Assembly: GCA_011503125.2 (NCBI GenBank) | Contig: WWBZ02000040.1 | Span: 1-64,000, forward strand | Direction: 5' to 3' | Source of the DNA: Botryosphaeria dothidea | Taxonomy: Eukaryota > Ascomycota > Dothideomycetes > Botryosphaeriales > Botryosphaeriaceae | DNA length: 64,000 bases | Shown here: one piece after another, positions 22,748 through 36,561 of the stretch | How positions within the stretch are numbered: the stretch's first letter is position 1 | Layout: each line of letters opens with the position of its first letter | The notes under the pieces: model-generated | Seen by the model: the letters and a program-made list of their open reading frames with translations, nothing else | What the model was told of the DNA's origin: nothing | Database searches by the model: none | Position numbers and translations under genes: made by a program

Positions 22748-25700
22748 ATGGCGGCCTACAGCCGTATGTCGACATTTTCCTCCTTGTCGAACTCGACGCC
22801 GCGCCCGGGTCAACAGAATCCCTCGCACCAGGTCTCGACAAGTACGCTTCTCAATGCTCTGCACACCGCCTACGCTCAGCGCGAGCCTTACTACCTCGAG
22901 GCCAGCACGAGCTTGGTCGTAAACACTTGGGTAACCGCCGGGGAGGTCGGCCCGGACGGCCGCTTTGGAGGAACCGTGGATGTGGAACTTGGGCGCAAGG
23001 CCTGGGAACACGCCCGCAGGAGAGCAGAGGACGGCTGTATCGTGCTAGGGTAAGTCGCACTCAAGCCCTCACTTGCTAACCAACTCTGACATGGACCGCT
23101 TAGATCTCTGCACGACTCGACTCCTTCTCTATTAGCCCCCTTCGTGTCCGCACTGCCTCTCTCCGTCCCATCAAGTTTCTACACCTCCCTCAACGTCCTC
23201 CGCGCCTTCACCCACTGCGTCACTCCCCAAAACGCGTCTTTGCCCCGCCACTCTTCCCTCGCTGCGACCTTCAATTTGAACCTCGAGGGCGCAATTACGG
23301 GATCTACGCTCTCTCTTTCAACTGCTGGAATCGACACTAAAAGAGGTTTGGTCGATGTCCCGGCACAGGCCGGGTACCGCGCTTTTGACGTCTTCTACTA
23401 TCTCAATTTGGCCACCGCCTCTCAACAAGAGAAGGAGACGCTCGAACTCAAGCCGAACTCCGACTACGAGCTTCTCAAGAGGTCGGGCACCTACTATCCT
23501 CCTTCATATCTTCCCACTGCCGATGATACTGCGGCGGCAGAAGACTGGCGCGAGAACCTGAAGCAGATCGGCATCAAGGGCAAAAGCCAACGCGATCTCC
23601 TTTGTGCATTGGCCGGTGTTCTGAAGCTTGGAGATACTCTTGGTTTCCTCGTCGATGAAGAGGTCCTTGACAGAGTCTGTCTGGAGTTCGCTGATCTCCT
23701 CGACATCGACCCTGACGTTCTGAAGAAGAAGTTGGACACCTTGGAAAGGCAGGTTCTAATCAGTGGTCTGTACGAGGCCATCGTTGATTGGGTCATCGCG
23801 AAAGCGAACGACGCCATTCGCTCGGAACTGCGCGGGATCAAGAACATCGGATCATCAAGCAATAGCGACGATGACCGGTCCGGAGCTCCTACACCCGACT
23901 CAGGAGACGACGATGGGGACTCGGTCAGCATCACTGTGGTTGAGGTCCCGTCGAGCGATCTCGGCAAGGCGGTGGCTCTTCGCACTGTCTTCGATGATTC
24001 AGAAGGCATCAACGCCGAAATGAAGGAAGATGGTGTGCCCATGGAGCCAGCCGGCTCTTCTGTTCTCCGCGAAATGAAGTCGGCGGTTCAGGAGTGTTCG
24101 GCTGACTTGGGCATTGCGGATAGCGCAGCAGCTCGCGAGCTTGAGCAGGAGCGCGACACCAGAGAGGCTGTTCTCGAGAAAGTTGCCCTCGAAGCCGAGG
24201 AGGACAGTTTCCTTAAGAAGCTGCTTATGCCGATTTCCGGCCAAGGTGTTGTCTTGGGCAAGAGTGGCAGGTTCGACCTCCCTACTGTTATCAGCAGTAG
24301 CAGAGTATGGTTCCACCTTTCGCTCCACCCTACCGATGATGGACCTTCTACTTTGCAAAATAACGCCTCTACTCCCAACTGGTCGGCCGCCGCTATCTCC
24401 CGTCAGCTTCGCTCCTGGCGTCTGCCGGAATGGGCTAATCGTCGGAACCGGAACCTCGACTTCACCGCCGACTTTGACTACGAGGAGTTTGTCCAGAGAT
24501 ATGCGCCTCTTGGATGCTTGGATGGCCGTGAAGGCGTCGAAAGCTGGGTCATGGAGCGCGGGTGGACCAACGGCGAGGTCATTCTGGGCACTGAACGTGT
24601 CTGGATCCGCGAGGGAGCCTGGTGGGAAGCTGAAAGCATGCGCGACATGAAGGGCCCTGAAGTCGGCATCATGGCTGGAATGGGCGGCATGATGGGCTCT
24701 GGTGCTCTTGACAGTGGCTACTCCGTCCACCAACCCAGCATTGGAAGTGGCTTTTTCGGCCCTCAGCAGTATGGCGGAGACGAAATTACCCTCCAGGGCA
24801 GCAGGGACAACTTACTGTCAGTCCAACCATCTGTCCACCAGGGACCCCGCAGCACTGCGGACGCCAGGTCCATTGCTCAGACGCAAATGTCAGCACACGC
24901 CAACCTCAGCCGTGGTGACTACGGTCTTGGAAACAAGGGTGATGATGTTCATGGCGTCACCTATTATGGCGACGAGGAGATTGGCGACAACAAGGTCGTC
25001 ACCGAGCAGCCTATTTCCGCCTCTCGGCGCATTTGGGTTGGCTTCTGTTGGGCACTCACCTGGTGGATTCCGTCTTTCTTGCTCACGCACGTGGGTCGCA
25101 TGAAGCGTCCGGATGTCAGACAGGCATGGAGAGAGAAGCTTGTCCTTGTTTTACTCATTCTCCTCCTGAACGGCTTTGTCGTCTTCTACATTATCGAGTT
25201 CGGCAGGCTTCTTTGCCCCAATTTTGACAAAGCTTGGAACGAGAAGGAAGTCAGCTATCACCAGAGTAAATCTGACTTTTACGTCAGCCATCACGGTAAA
25301 GTCTACGATATTTCGAAATTTTGGAGACTCCAGCACAGTGACCGCACGGGTTACGATGTCACGACCTCCAACATGGAACCGCTGATGGGAAAGAATCTGG
25401 ATGCGTACATCGTCCCTCCTGTTGCTCTCGCTTGCCCTAATCTCAAGATCAACGACACCATTGGCGCTTTGCGTTTCAACGATACCACCGCTACCACGGA
25501 CAGTCCCACTGCTGTCCACACTTCTGGCCCACGTCTCATGCCTGACACAAGTACTGCTCTGCACCAGGAAGACTGGTACACAAAGAAGTTCTTGCCGAAG
25601 ATGAAGGAATACTACAAAGGCTCGCTTGTGTGGAGCAAGAGCAAGATCAAGAATCAAGGCGAAAACATCCAACGCCAGTGGGCCATTATCGACGACAAAG

Positions 25701-28228
25701 TGTACGACTTAACGAACTACTTCTACACCCAGGACGAGATGGACGGAGACTCGACCTATGAGTATTTGGACAGCAAGGTCGAGAATCTCTTCAAGAACAA
25801 CCCTGGAGGAGATATCACCGACGAATGGAACCAGCTGGACGACAGCGTGCGCCTGCCAAACTTCCAGTGCATAGACAATATGTTCTACGTCGGCGAGACG
25901 GATTTCCGTAAAACGGCTCGTTGTCAAGTCAACAACTACATCCTCCTGGCCTTCACGATCATGCTCTGTGCCGTCATTCTCATCAAATTCTTGTCAGCAC
26001 TGCAACTTGGATCAAAGAGAAGGCCGGCGGCACAAGACAAGTTCGTTATCTGCCAGGTCCCGGCTTACACTGAGGGTGAGGATCAGCTTCGAAAGGGTCT
26101 CGATTCGCTTACTGCTCTGGCCTACGATAACAAGCGGAAGCTCATCTGTGTTATTTGCGATGGAATGATTGTCGGTGGCGGTAACGACAGACCTACTCCC
26201 AAGATCGTCCTGGATATCCTTGGAGTTGACCCCAAGGTGGACCCTCCTGCGCTTCCTTTCAAGTCTGTCGGTCGTGGTGCCGAGCAGCTCAACTACGGCA
26301 AGGTCTACTCTGGTCTCTACGAGTATGAGGGCAACGTGGTGCCGTACCTCGTTGTCGTCAAGGTTGGCAAGGAGTCCGAGCAGAAGAAGTCGAAGCCAGG
26401 AAACCGTGGCAAGCGTGACTCTCAAATTCTTTTGATGCAGTTTCTCAATCGCGTTCACCACCGTGCTCCCATGTCCCCACTGGAGCTGGAGATGTTCCAT
26501 CAAATCAATAACATTATCGGTGTGGACCCCGAACTTTACGAGTACGTTCTCATGGTCGACGCCGATACCATGGTCAGGGAAGATTCTCTCAACCGCCTTG
26601 TCGCCAGTTGCGCCAACGATTCTAGGATCATTGGTATTTGCGGTGAAACGAGCTTGGAAAACGAGGAACGCAGTTGGTGGACAATGATTCAGGTCTACGA
26701 GTACTACATTTCCCATCACTTGGCCAAAGCTTTCGAGAGTTTGTTCGGCAGCGTCACATGTTTGCCTGGATGGTAAGTCCCTTTGCACAATCCGAACAGT
26801 TCGCTATCTAACCAGTTTAGTTTCTGCATGTACCGTTTGCGAACTGCGGACAAGGGCAAACCCTTGATTATCTCCGACAAGGTCATCAATGACTACGCCG
26901 ACTGCGATGTTGACACGCTCCACAAGAAGAATCTCCTTTCTCTTGGTGAGGATCGTTATCTCACGACTATCATGACCAAACATTTCCCGAGCATGTCCTT
27001 CAAGTTCGTTCCGGATGCGTACGCTCAAACAGCGGCACCTGAGACCTTCAGCGTTTTGCTCTCTCAGAGACGTCGTTGGATCAACTCTACTATTCACAAC
27101 TTGGCTGAGTTGGTCTGGCTCAAGGATCTCTGCGGCTTCTGCTGTTTCTCCATGCGCTTTGTCGTCTTCGTCGACCTCTTCGGAACCATCATCCTGCCCG
27201 CTACCTGCGCTTACCTGGTCTACCTGATCTACAAGGTTGCTGCCAAAGACGGCCAGTTTCCACTGATTTCAGTTATCATGCTTGCAGCCGTGTACGGTCT
27301 GCAGGCAATCATCTTCATCATCAAGAGACAATGGCAGCACATCGGTTGGATGATCATCTACATCATGGCCTACCCCATCTATTCCTTGGTCCTACCTGTC
27401 TACTCTTTCTGGAAACAGGATGACTTCTCTTGGGGCAACACTCGTGTTGTCATCGGCGAAAAGGGTATGAAGCAGATCGTCGCTATTGAGGAAGATGAAG
27501 GATTCGATCCACGCAGCATTCCCCTTCAAAAGTGGGACGACTATGCGGCAGCAAACAGCCTTCCTGGCCGTCGTGGTCTTGCTCCCGGCGAGAAGGGCTT
27601 GATGCCCTATGAGGATGACGCATATGAGATGAACGACATGCAATCGGTCTACTCGTCCGTCAAGCCCGCCTCGACCGTCCTCACTGGTTTCAATGGCCAA
27701 CGTGGTACCATGCATATGCCTCCGCAGTCGCCCGGGCCATATGCAGCCATGCAAAACCGCCAGAGCGCTTACTCGAACCACGGTCGCTATCAGGACAACC
27801 CCGATCACAGCAGTGGCCAACATAGCCGCCTGCAGTCTATGGGCAACATGTCTGACGCTTACGGCGGCTCCCCATACGGCGCGAACCAGCACCAGGCACG
27901 TCAATCGATGAACTCGCTCTCAGCATTCCAACAAGGTAACGAGCACCTGCTTGGTACGCCACACTCGCCATACAACGCACCGCGACAGCGCAGTCCGCTT
28001 TCTCAGAGCAGGCCTGCGAGCAACATGGACTTCCGCAACGCGGCCAGCGGGCCATCGGATGAGCAGATTGTCCATGCCATCAGGGATTGCTTGGCAGACG
28101 TCGACCTCGACAACGTCACCAAGAAGCAGCTGAAGGCTCTCACCGAGCAGAGGTTGCAGACGCAACTGAGCGGCGAAAGGAGAGTCTTCTTGGACCAGAT
28201 GATCGATAATGAGCTGGCGAACATGTAG
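22748..28228 (+). CDS. csmB: Class VI/VII chitin synthase with degenerate myosin-like head (CsmB type), 1792 aa
   Basis: Chitin synthase paired with CsmA (class VI or VII depending on nomenclature). Exons are 22748–23049, 23104–26772 and 26821–28228; the introns are 54 and 48 bp. The second splice restores LPGCFCMYR, the family sequence. ATG 22748 (gccATGG) is preferred over an in-frame ATG at 22691 because of its context. The head is shorter than in CsmA, and the P-loop position reads GSLHDSTPS, so nucleotide binding is unlikely. A membrane segment starts near 779, with a cytochrome b5-like stretch near 830 and another segment near 1045. The GT2 domain has DAD (1253–1255), GEDRYLT and QRRRW (1406–1410). 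A C-terminal membrane cluster, a long Gln/Ser/Met-rich linker and a DEK_C domain follow. It is intact throughout. Confidence 0.96.
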
Positions 28229-31200
28229 ACGGGTTCCCTGCTTTTTCCCCTCTTCCCGTATCGTTGGTGATAAAGCGTCTACAAAGGAAACGGTCTTAAA
28301 AAGTCATGATGTTGAGGATTGGCCCTATTATTTGCATTTTTCAAGTTTTTCTCCCCCACAGCGCAACGGGGTGTATGCAACGCGAGCACGTATGCGAAGG
28401 TTCGAGGATCAACTAATTATATCTTCTGCGGCCCTCTTCGTGGTGTGATGAGGAAATGTGGTGTTGTATTTGGGACTTGAGGAAGAGAGAAAGAGAACGC
28501 GGAGTCCACTCCTTTTCGACGTGCGAACATACTTTGGGGCATTGGTTTTTAGTAATCTTGCTATGGCGTTGCATTTGTTTCCGGGGCTTTTTCACTTTAT
28601 CAGGAAGGAATAGTGTTCATACGGAGCGGGAATCAAAGTCATTATTTGCATCCACCTTCTTCTAATCTGGAACTGTGAATGCGGACGATTCGGTATCATA
28701 AATACTTAATGCTAGCTGCACTCTTTTGCTCTAAATCATATTGATCAAGGTGAGCGTTTGAACGAATGCTGAGCCCTTATTTTGTACATCTCACGTGCAA
28801 AGTAACGTGAAGCTAACATGAAGAACATTTCACCGTGTGAAGGCAGACAGTCATGCAACTGGAATCTTCGGGGAATGAAGTTGAGTACCGAGCATCCCGT
28901 ACACTTTTCCCTTGGCAAAAAGCATACGGCGAGCGCCGCCGAGAGCCTACACTACAAAGTACGTACATGCCGGCAGGGCGGAGAACCGGATGTCGTGATC
29001 GTTTGTTGCATTCCATGGTTGACGCAACAATACAACACACACACGTCGCCCCTTCGCCCTCGCTTGTATGACCCCCGTCTGTGAGGGCGTGCGTGCGTGG
29101 GCGCATGACAATTGAGCCTTTCGGCCGCACGATCCTTTGCCTTGTCTATAGGGAAAGAAACATCCTTGATTCGCGAAGTCGGAGATGCAGGAAAAGCAAT
29201 ACGAAGGGCGCTTGGCTCCATGCACGCTTAAGGGGCGATCGCGCGCGGCTCTTTCTTGTCCGTCGAAAGGGGGAGACGAGGGAAAAAGCAAGGCATCCTG
29301 CATATCCCATCGGTCGGCTTCCACTCTCTTTTTCGGTCGGGTATCCGACCATACCCGACGACCTGGCCGATCAGTGGCGAATGCCGGGGGGGGGGGGGGT
29401 GTGGGTGCGGTGGGGAGACTGTTCGATTGTGTGCTTTGTTCATGCGGAATGGAAGGAAACGGTAGAGATCGGTACGTAGCTGTGCTATTTTTGGTGTTGG
29501 GGGGGAGAGACACTGAGACGTGGCGAATGGGAGGGCGCCGGTTTTCGGTTATTGGCAGGGGTGGGAGTGGGCGAGTTGTTCTGCTGATGCTCCAATCCCC
29601 TTGAAGCAGGGCAGGCTGGGGATGTCACTGGGGCGGGGCCGCACCGAAGACTCCACTGTAGGGCGTCGATTTGGGCTCGACTGGCTGGCAAGGAGGGTCA
29701 GTAAAGCCGTAGAGTAGGAAAGCGTGTAGCTGTGGGAAAAGGTGTCATCGGGCGCACCGGCACCAGTCGTATAGCGCTATGGTAATACTACATGCAACTG
29801 TACTTTTTTTTGCTAGACCGAGCGCTCTTGGCCAATGACGCACATGGTCTGAGTGAGATGTGAGGCTGGGCAGTCGAGTGCTTGTCTCAGCCCGTGAGCA
29901 GCGTTGAGTGGGTGATCGCCGTAAAGAAGCGGCTGGGCTTGCGTTGATGAGGCTCTTTTCTTGCACAGCCATCCCGATGTTTTTTTTTTTATGCCAACCA
30001 GGCGTCCTGCCGTTGTTGAAGGTGCGTCGGTGGTGGCGAACCAGCCACGCGAGAGGCTAGCTGTTACCCCTCCATTTTTACTTTACGTGTTGTAATTTTT
30101 TGGTTTGTTTATACGGCGAGCAGGATGCTCAAGCTTTTCCGAGTGTTTGTTCAGGATTGCTGGGCTTTTGCCGATGGCGCAGTCGGGTTTCGTGTGGGTC
30201 GCAGCTGAGAAGCGACCAGGAAGCTTTTTCGGCCCTGCTGCGCGAAACACAAATCTTCTCTGCGAGGAGGATCATGTTTTACGAGAAAAGCTTGATCGTA
30301 CATCGTTTTGTCGCTTAGCTTGTTGCGTGCGCAGGTCAGTCGTTGCAAAGGGACTGCACAGAGCGTACGAGTTGGTCCATGACGGGTTCCTACACCATGA
30401 TTGCGTAGAGCACGATGCTCCTTGCATGTGGGATTCGCAGCCATGCTGGTTCCCCTCTTCCAGCGGCCGAGGTGCCAAGGTTCGTCGAACCCGGTCCCAA
30501 TATTACCTTATCGCAAGTTAGGTTCGACGGCGAGCAGAGGGAGATCCCACTCGTCTGGTAGCTATCACAACCTTATCTGCGACCAGCAGCTGATAGACTG
30601 TCCTCATCCCCGCATACGGCGAACGCACATGTTTTCCCCACGCTTTCACAAGGAGAGGATCGGCCAGGGAGAAAAAGTTTTTCCCAATCACGAGAGCGGT
30701 TCGGCAACGGCAGCAATGGCGGTCGACGTTCGGTGGGTATTGGGTTGCAAGGTATAGTAAGGCGTCCAGAAACGGCCTGGCGCCCGCCCAACAGACTGCT
30801 CTGCATCAACCGCGTCGGAGGGCCGCAACAAAAAAAGCGGCGGGCGCACACGCTCCCGTGTCTTCCCGCTAGCGAAGGGGTTGTGCTCCAAGGCGGTTAA
30901 AGCGGGAGCGCGGGGCGGGCGGCGGATAGAACAGATGCGCTCATCATCCCAACCCGCAATCAACTGGGAACGCCGTTTTCCGAACATGCTTGCTGAGCGG
31001 CCAATCAGGACGATGCCTTCTCGTCCAGCATGGTAAGCGAAGAGGGAAGAGGAAAGTAATACGATGGGCCTGTGGGCGTGCTGTTGTACTTGTGTAAGGG
31101 AACGAGCTTCGGTTGCGCCTGGCTGGTGCTAAATAGGAACGCAGTACACGCGTCTAGGGGGTGACGGCGTCGATCTACCGCACATCTGCATTTCGCCTGT

Positions 31201-33059
31201 CTGTCGATCATGGATGTGCGACAGGCAGACTGAGCCTGCGGGTGGTTGATGAGTGCTGATGGTGCGCGACGCGAGAATGAAGGACGCACGCTTGCTGCAG
31301 CTTCTATGATCCCCGTCTGGGGGCAGCGCGCGGATGTGGAAAAGCACTGGCTTGGCCTGCCCTGCCGATCCAATTACCGTTTTCAAACATCTGCTCGGAG
31401 ATGACTTTGATATGAAATGAGGCCGGATGGGGTAGCTCAGTGATAGGCGCGCGGGGAAGAGGCGTTCGAGTGATTGTCCGCCCCGGGATGGGCGTGCATG
31501 ATTTTACTGCATGCCAAGCGGGCGGACCCAGTGAATGAGATGGTGCATTGAATGGGACGATGACACTTCAACTGCTGCAGAAGCACGTGTTGCAGGACGA
31601 CAGCACAGGCGGTAAGGACGTGGGGTTCCGCATGTTTCAACAATGGACATCGGAGAGCAAGCGAATCCAGCGCGAGAGGCAGAAGAGCAAACCTCAGCTG
31701 TGTCAGCGATAGTAGAAACAGGCTGAATGTAGACGGCTGCTCTATACGGATTGGCTTGTCAGCTACGGAGGTTGCTCCCCGGGGCCCCCATGTATCCTCG
31801 TATATCCCTAGTTGAGCGTTGAGTCAGCCGCGCGCTACGCAGCCATGGCCCATTTTAGCAGTCTTTGCTTATACGTTCAAGTCACTGGAAAAGTCGAGAA
31901 ACCACAACAGCACGAAAACGGTTGGAGGAGAAACGGAAGTTGCCCGGTCAAAGCCCACGCACGATAGGGCTAAGTTGAAAGCGTCCTGGGCTTGGACGAT
32001 CGAAACCAGGTATGGCAACAACAACCTCAGTTATCAAGCCCAAGCCGGCACTGGAGAGTCACCGCCATGGAACGGCGCTGCGGCAACGAGAGCCACCGGC
32101 GTCACTGCATGAAAACGTCTTCCGGCTGCCCCGCATGAGTGGGCTAGCTTCACATCCACGGGTGCTGCGGAAGTCGTCGTCTGGTTGTGGCGGGCTGCGA
32201 TTGGAGAGGCCGGCTGGGCGTGTGGAGTTCCATGTGAGATGGACGCGATGTTGGCTGGGTAACGCAGGCTGGGTTGTTGGAGTTGAGGAGCCGTGTTTTG
32301 GCTGCGAGGCCTGAGTGGTGTGTCCAGCCTTTTTCTGCGGATGGCGTCATGCATGCGGTGAGGGCCAGATGGAAGGCGAAAATTGCAGCCGTGACTCGCT
32401 GTGGTTGCCTCTGGTCGCCTCGCAGCACCGTCGCGCGCGGCTGCACACGGCAGGCCTTGGCGGCCAGTGGCCGGGCAGCCGCCGCCGCCGCCGCCGCGCA
32501 GGGAGCAGCCAGAGGCCAGCCTGCTGCGCGTGTCGCTGGCAACGGCAGAGGCAGTGCGCATGTCAGAGAGCGGCAGTGCTGTCGAACAGTGCCTGGCTTA
32601 TCGGGCGCGCATCTGGCATGGCTGGCGTAATCTTACGGCTGACATGGCTGGGTGCGGCGGCGGCGGCGGCGGCGCGTGCTGGGATGCTTGTCGATGATTT
32701 CGCCCGAGACATCGTGATCCAGTCAGGGGCTCGCGGGCTGGCCGCCGCCAACGGCGCCGGTGGAGCGCTTGCGTGGACATCTTTTCTCGATCCCTCTCCT
32801 CGCGCGCAACCTGCTCCATCCGCATCCACCTGGCCATGCCCACCCCGAGACTGTAGCTTCGTGCTTTCTGTCGTTCCCCCGCCAAACATCGCCCACCGCA
32901 GTCAATCGCTCATCCCGACAGCCGATCCCGCACACAGCACAGCGCCCCCTTTCCCACCCACAACAAGCCTCGCCTCTGCGACGCTTCTAATACCGCCCAA
33001 ACTCTGTCCACCTGCCGAACAACAACCTAATCCCCAGCTCCCCCAAGTCGTTGCCGACC
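28229..33059. other. 4.8-kb spacer with no supported gene
   Basis: The csmB 3' UTR occupies its first few hundred bases, and the pyrimidine-rich last ~200 bp are the probable leader of the hydrolase gene. Between them, many short overlapping frames occur on both strands, none with a recognisable domain or a consistent exon structure. A run of 14 G lies at 29386–29399. Confidence 0.5.
29386..29399 (+). repeat. G14 homopolymer
   Basis: Fourteen consecutive G. A second run of the same length is at 47074–47087. Lengths of such runs are often misread. Confidence 0.9.
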
Positions 33060-34396
33060 ATGAGGTTCCTCTCACGCTGCTCCGTCATCATCGCCCTCGC
33101 CGTCACCCTCATCCTCTACCTGGGCTGGGTCATTCCCTCGACGCGCCAGTACACGCAATTCCAAAAGTCGTGGTCGGGTTCGGTGCGCAGGATCGTCACC
33201 TTTGGCGACTCCTGGTCCGATACAGGCCGCTACATCCTCAACGGCCCACCGCCCGGCTATGAGCCCGTCAGACATCCTGCCAGTGGTCCTGTTTGGCCCG
33301 AGGCTCTCTGTCAAGAGGTACGTCTTCACCGCGAAGCTCACTTGGCAGCTCGAAACAGCGCATGGCGTGACGGCCTTTGCTGACTTGTTGCAAAACAACA
33401 GATCCTCTGCGACTCTATAGACAACTACGCCCGCTCGCTGCCGCCCCAGGTCACCCAGTACTACACCGACACGGTCGGCGCCGTCCTCGACAACGCCGTC
33501 TTCCAGAATGCCACCTCCTCGCACAACTTCACCGATTTCGCCCTCCGCGATCTTCAGCAGCAGGTCCGCGATTTCGTGAAGATGGAAGGGTTTAAGCGCA
33601 TGTGGCCCATCCAGCCCCCCAAGGGAGTGGACCTCTATTCACCATCTTCTTTGGTGTCAATGACATTTTCCACTACTCCAAGCTCGAGCGCGCTAAGGCT
33701 CTTTTCGCCATCGACAGGAGCATCGAGCACCTCTTCCGCCAGATGGACATCATTCACTCTTGGATGCAGTCCCCCATCCTCGTGGTTCTTCCCAAGGTCG
33801 TCAACATTACTCATCTTCCTCGCTTTGAGATTGAGACCAGCGCCGATGTCGACACCACCCGCGCCCGCATGGCTATTGAGCTTGCTGGCTACTGGAACGA
33901 GAGGCTTGAGAGCCACGCCAAGAACTGGATGGGTGGTCACATCTTCTTGCTCGAGGCCGACAAGTTCATGGAGAGCCAGGTCACGAGCAACAAGTTCTCC
34001 AACCCCCCGAGCGTCCGCAAGAGGGCCCCCGAGTTCGGCGACATCACCACTCCCTGCAGGACTCTGATCTACCCGCAGTCGCAAGATGAGGATTCTGTCC
34101 AGGAGCTGGGCGTGCAAGAGCAAGTCTGCGAAGAACCCCGTAACCACCTGTTCTGGTCAGTAAAATATTTTTCCAAGGTCAACACGATTTTATGTTCTAA
34201 CGTACACAGGGATGACTACCACCTTTCTGGCAAGGCTCACGAGATCCTCGGCCAGGCTGCGGGCAAGCTCGTAAAGATGCGCTCCACCTACAATCACTAT
34301 GTTGCCCAGCAGATGCAAGAAGCTGTTCGCGATTCCATCCCTCCGTGGTTGAAGGATCGCCTCGAGGAGTTCCACGCGAAGAACAGCAGCCAATAA
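33060..34396 (+). CDS. Membrane-anchored GDSL/SGNH hydrolase, one apparent frameshift
   Basis: An SGNH-fold esterase/lipase-like enzyme; the substrate is unknown. Exons are 33060–33317, 33402–34155 and 34210–34396, with introns of 84 and 54 bp. An N-terminal hydrophobic segment (about residues 8–27, VIIALAVTLILYLGW) looks like a signal anchor, placing the catalytic part outside the cytosol or in the secretory lumen. Block I is VTFGDSWSD with nucleophile Ser51, block III is GVND, and block V is WDDYHLSG with the Asp/His pair, joined only by the second splice. The frame breaks in exon 2 at a run of six C (33615–33620). A seventh C restores continuity into LFTIFFGVND and gives exactly 400 codons. 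It is therefore either a base-call error or a recent null allele. Confidence 0.85.
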
Positions 34397-36561
34397 GCGC
34401 ATCCCGCGCTTTTACCCGGTCCTGACGGCTTTTCCGCCGTCCGAGAAGCGCCGCTTCGTGCTTCTGCATGAAATCACGACTGTTTGACATGCCATACGCA
34501 ATACCCGACACGAGGATATTTCGTGGATTCAATCCTTTTCCTTTACAATTCCGACTTCAGATGATGGAAGATGGCGAAACAACAATACCCGACTTGCCAT
34601 GGTGGCTAATTATTACTTTGGACGGCTCTACGCATGATGTTGGCACACTACCGACACCGCCAAATTTCTGGCTTTGGATCCTTCGGCCACACAGTTGCGT
34701 CTGTAACAATCTGAACGGGTCCAGCCATTTCGTGGCACCAAGCAAATGTATCGCCACCTAGGGGTCTCCAGCGCGAACGGGCCGAACGATTGACAAAGGA
34801 GCATCAGAAATACTCCCATAATCATGCTTCGGACAGCATAGCCGTCGCCTGAGTCGAGCCGGCTTGGATAGACAACACACTCTTCCAACCTCACATTTTC
34901 TTCCACATACTCTCCAAATACCGCTCGGCACTCCATAGAGATACCCAGGACGCGACAAGGTCGATCCGCTTTTCTTTTAGCTTCTTGTTCGCCAAACGGC
35001 GGCCTACCCGTTTTACTGTACAGCTGTTTTCTTCCGGAGGTTCTTGCGCGCTTCGCAGCTGCCACAACGCGTGCCTGACCAACATTTTCTTGCTTTAAGG
35101 GCATCCGCATTCTTGCGTTTCAGCGTTGCATCGGTGCATCATAGAGAGGTCCTTCGGCGAATGCAGGGACTAGTTGTTCATTTTGACACTTCTTTGGACA
35201 GAGCCACCACGGGTGCGTTTTAGGGTACAACTTTTTATTCTGGTTTTAACTTCGCTTCAAAAATTCCACAAGTCATGGCAAAAGGGGGTTCTTCCAAAAT
35301 CACAAAGTATGCGCTTTTTCTTGATGAGTTGTCGGGAGCAGTGTGCTTCTCGGGGAACATTGTTGTTTTCTTCCCGCTCACTACTCGTTTTTTCGCTGTC
35401 ACTACTCCCCTATGGGTACATTATTCGACGAGACAAGCACATCACACTTTCTCATCGCCTATCAAGTAAAGTCTAATACGCGTGCAGAGAAGGCTGGGGG
35501 GGAAAGAAGTCTGCCTTGAGGGAAAGAGTCGGGGAAATTCTGGTGCTGGGTTACACTTAGCGTCTCACGTCGAGCTGCATCTCCGGTTTCAACTGGCGGG
35601 GCAGCGGAGGTCGTTGTGGAACGATTCTCTGCCTCGAACAAAAACTGGAACAATTTTTCCCACGACTGGTTGGCCGCCGTTTGCAGGCTCGCTAACCTGC
35701 CGCTCTTTGCCAATCCCGGGAGAAAGGCGCTAAAGTCGAAACACCATGGTTCTTCGACACGTACTCTCTCTTTTCTGCCTTGCGGAAGTCTTCTGACCGG
35801 ACTTTTTTTTGTCGCGGGCTGATTTGTACATACTATGGCACACATACGCAGAACACACGATAACAACGTTTTTCACAAACACAACACTGGGAAGGGAAAG
35901 AAGGCGTCGTCTTTTATTTTCCCTTTTTTACTTCTGTTGATTTAAAGTCTTCAGAGGCGCCTTTTTTTGCTTCCGAATACGTACAGAGTAATGAGCTATT
36001 AGAAAGATTAATTCGAACACGAGTATGGAAGTAAAGATAATTTAAAATCCCATAATCTACAAATAACACTTGGGAACACGTGAACACACGGCAATATGTT
36101 TTTTCTTTCTTTTCATGGTGTTTCGAAACGACGCGGCAGAAATACCTCCGGTTTTCTTTCCTAACGAGCGGACAGAACTTCGTGTCCCGAGACCGGGTGT
36201 TTGTTGTATGGAGAAAAGGAAGGATCCGTGAGGTGGGAGGGGCAAAGTTCATATATCTGCTGCAGTCTAGAACACGGTTGTTTCGGTTCGTGTTCGTTGT
36301 CAGTGTTAGGGGTCTTTCGGGTTGCGCGGGTCGATCTTTGTGGGGCCCTTTCGCCTGTTTGCTTGGGAGAGGAGGGGGTGGACGGTCTTTCTGCCTTGTT
36401 GTCTGTTCGATTGGCAAATTTCGCTGTTCGTGTTTTGGAGATTGAGGATGGAGCGACTCGTTTTTGTTCGGTCATTGGAGGGGCAGGGGACTTTCTTTTT
36501 GTCAAGAATCTGTTCATGCAAGCGAGTGGGTTGTGTGATGGGGATTTGATCGAGGGGTGTT

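Noticed and set aside
29081..29604. Overlapping open frames on both strands
   Set aside because: Mutually overlapping, Gly/Arg- or Pro/Arg-rich, interrupted by a G14 run and without domain signals.
31428..31495. tRNA-like ggggtagctcagtgatag and cgttcgag
   Set aside because: The A-box-like and B-box-like parts are too close together and no acceptor or anticodon stem can be formed.
33051..33059. Start of the hydrolase at 33051
   Set aside because: That codon is TTG; the ATG at 33060 precedes the hydrophobic anchor directly.
32315..33262. 315-codon + strand frame overlapping the hydrolase start
   Set aside because: Low-complexity Arg/Ala/Pro-rich translation of a GC- and C-rich leader; the real hydrolase uses another frame with a signal anchor and GDSW motif.
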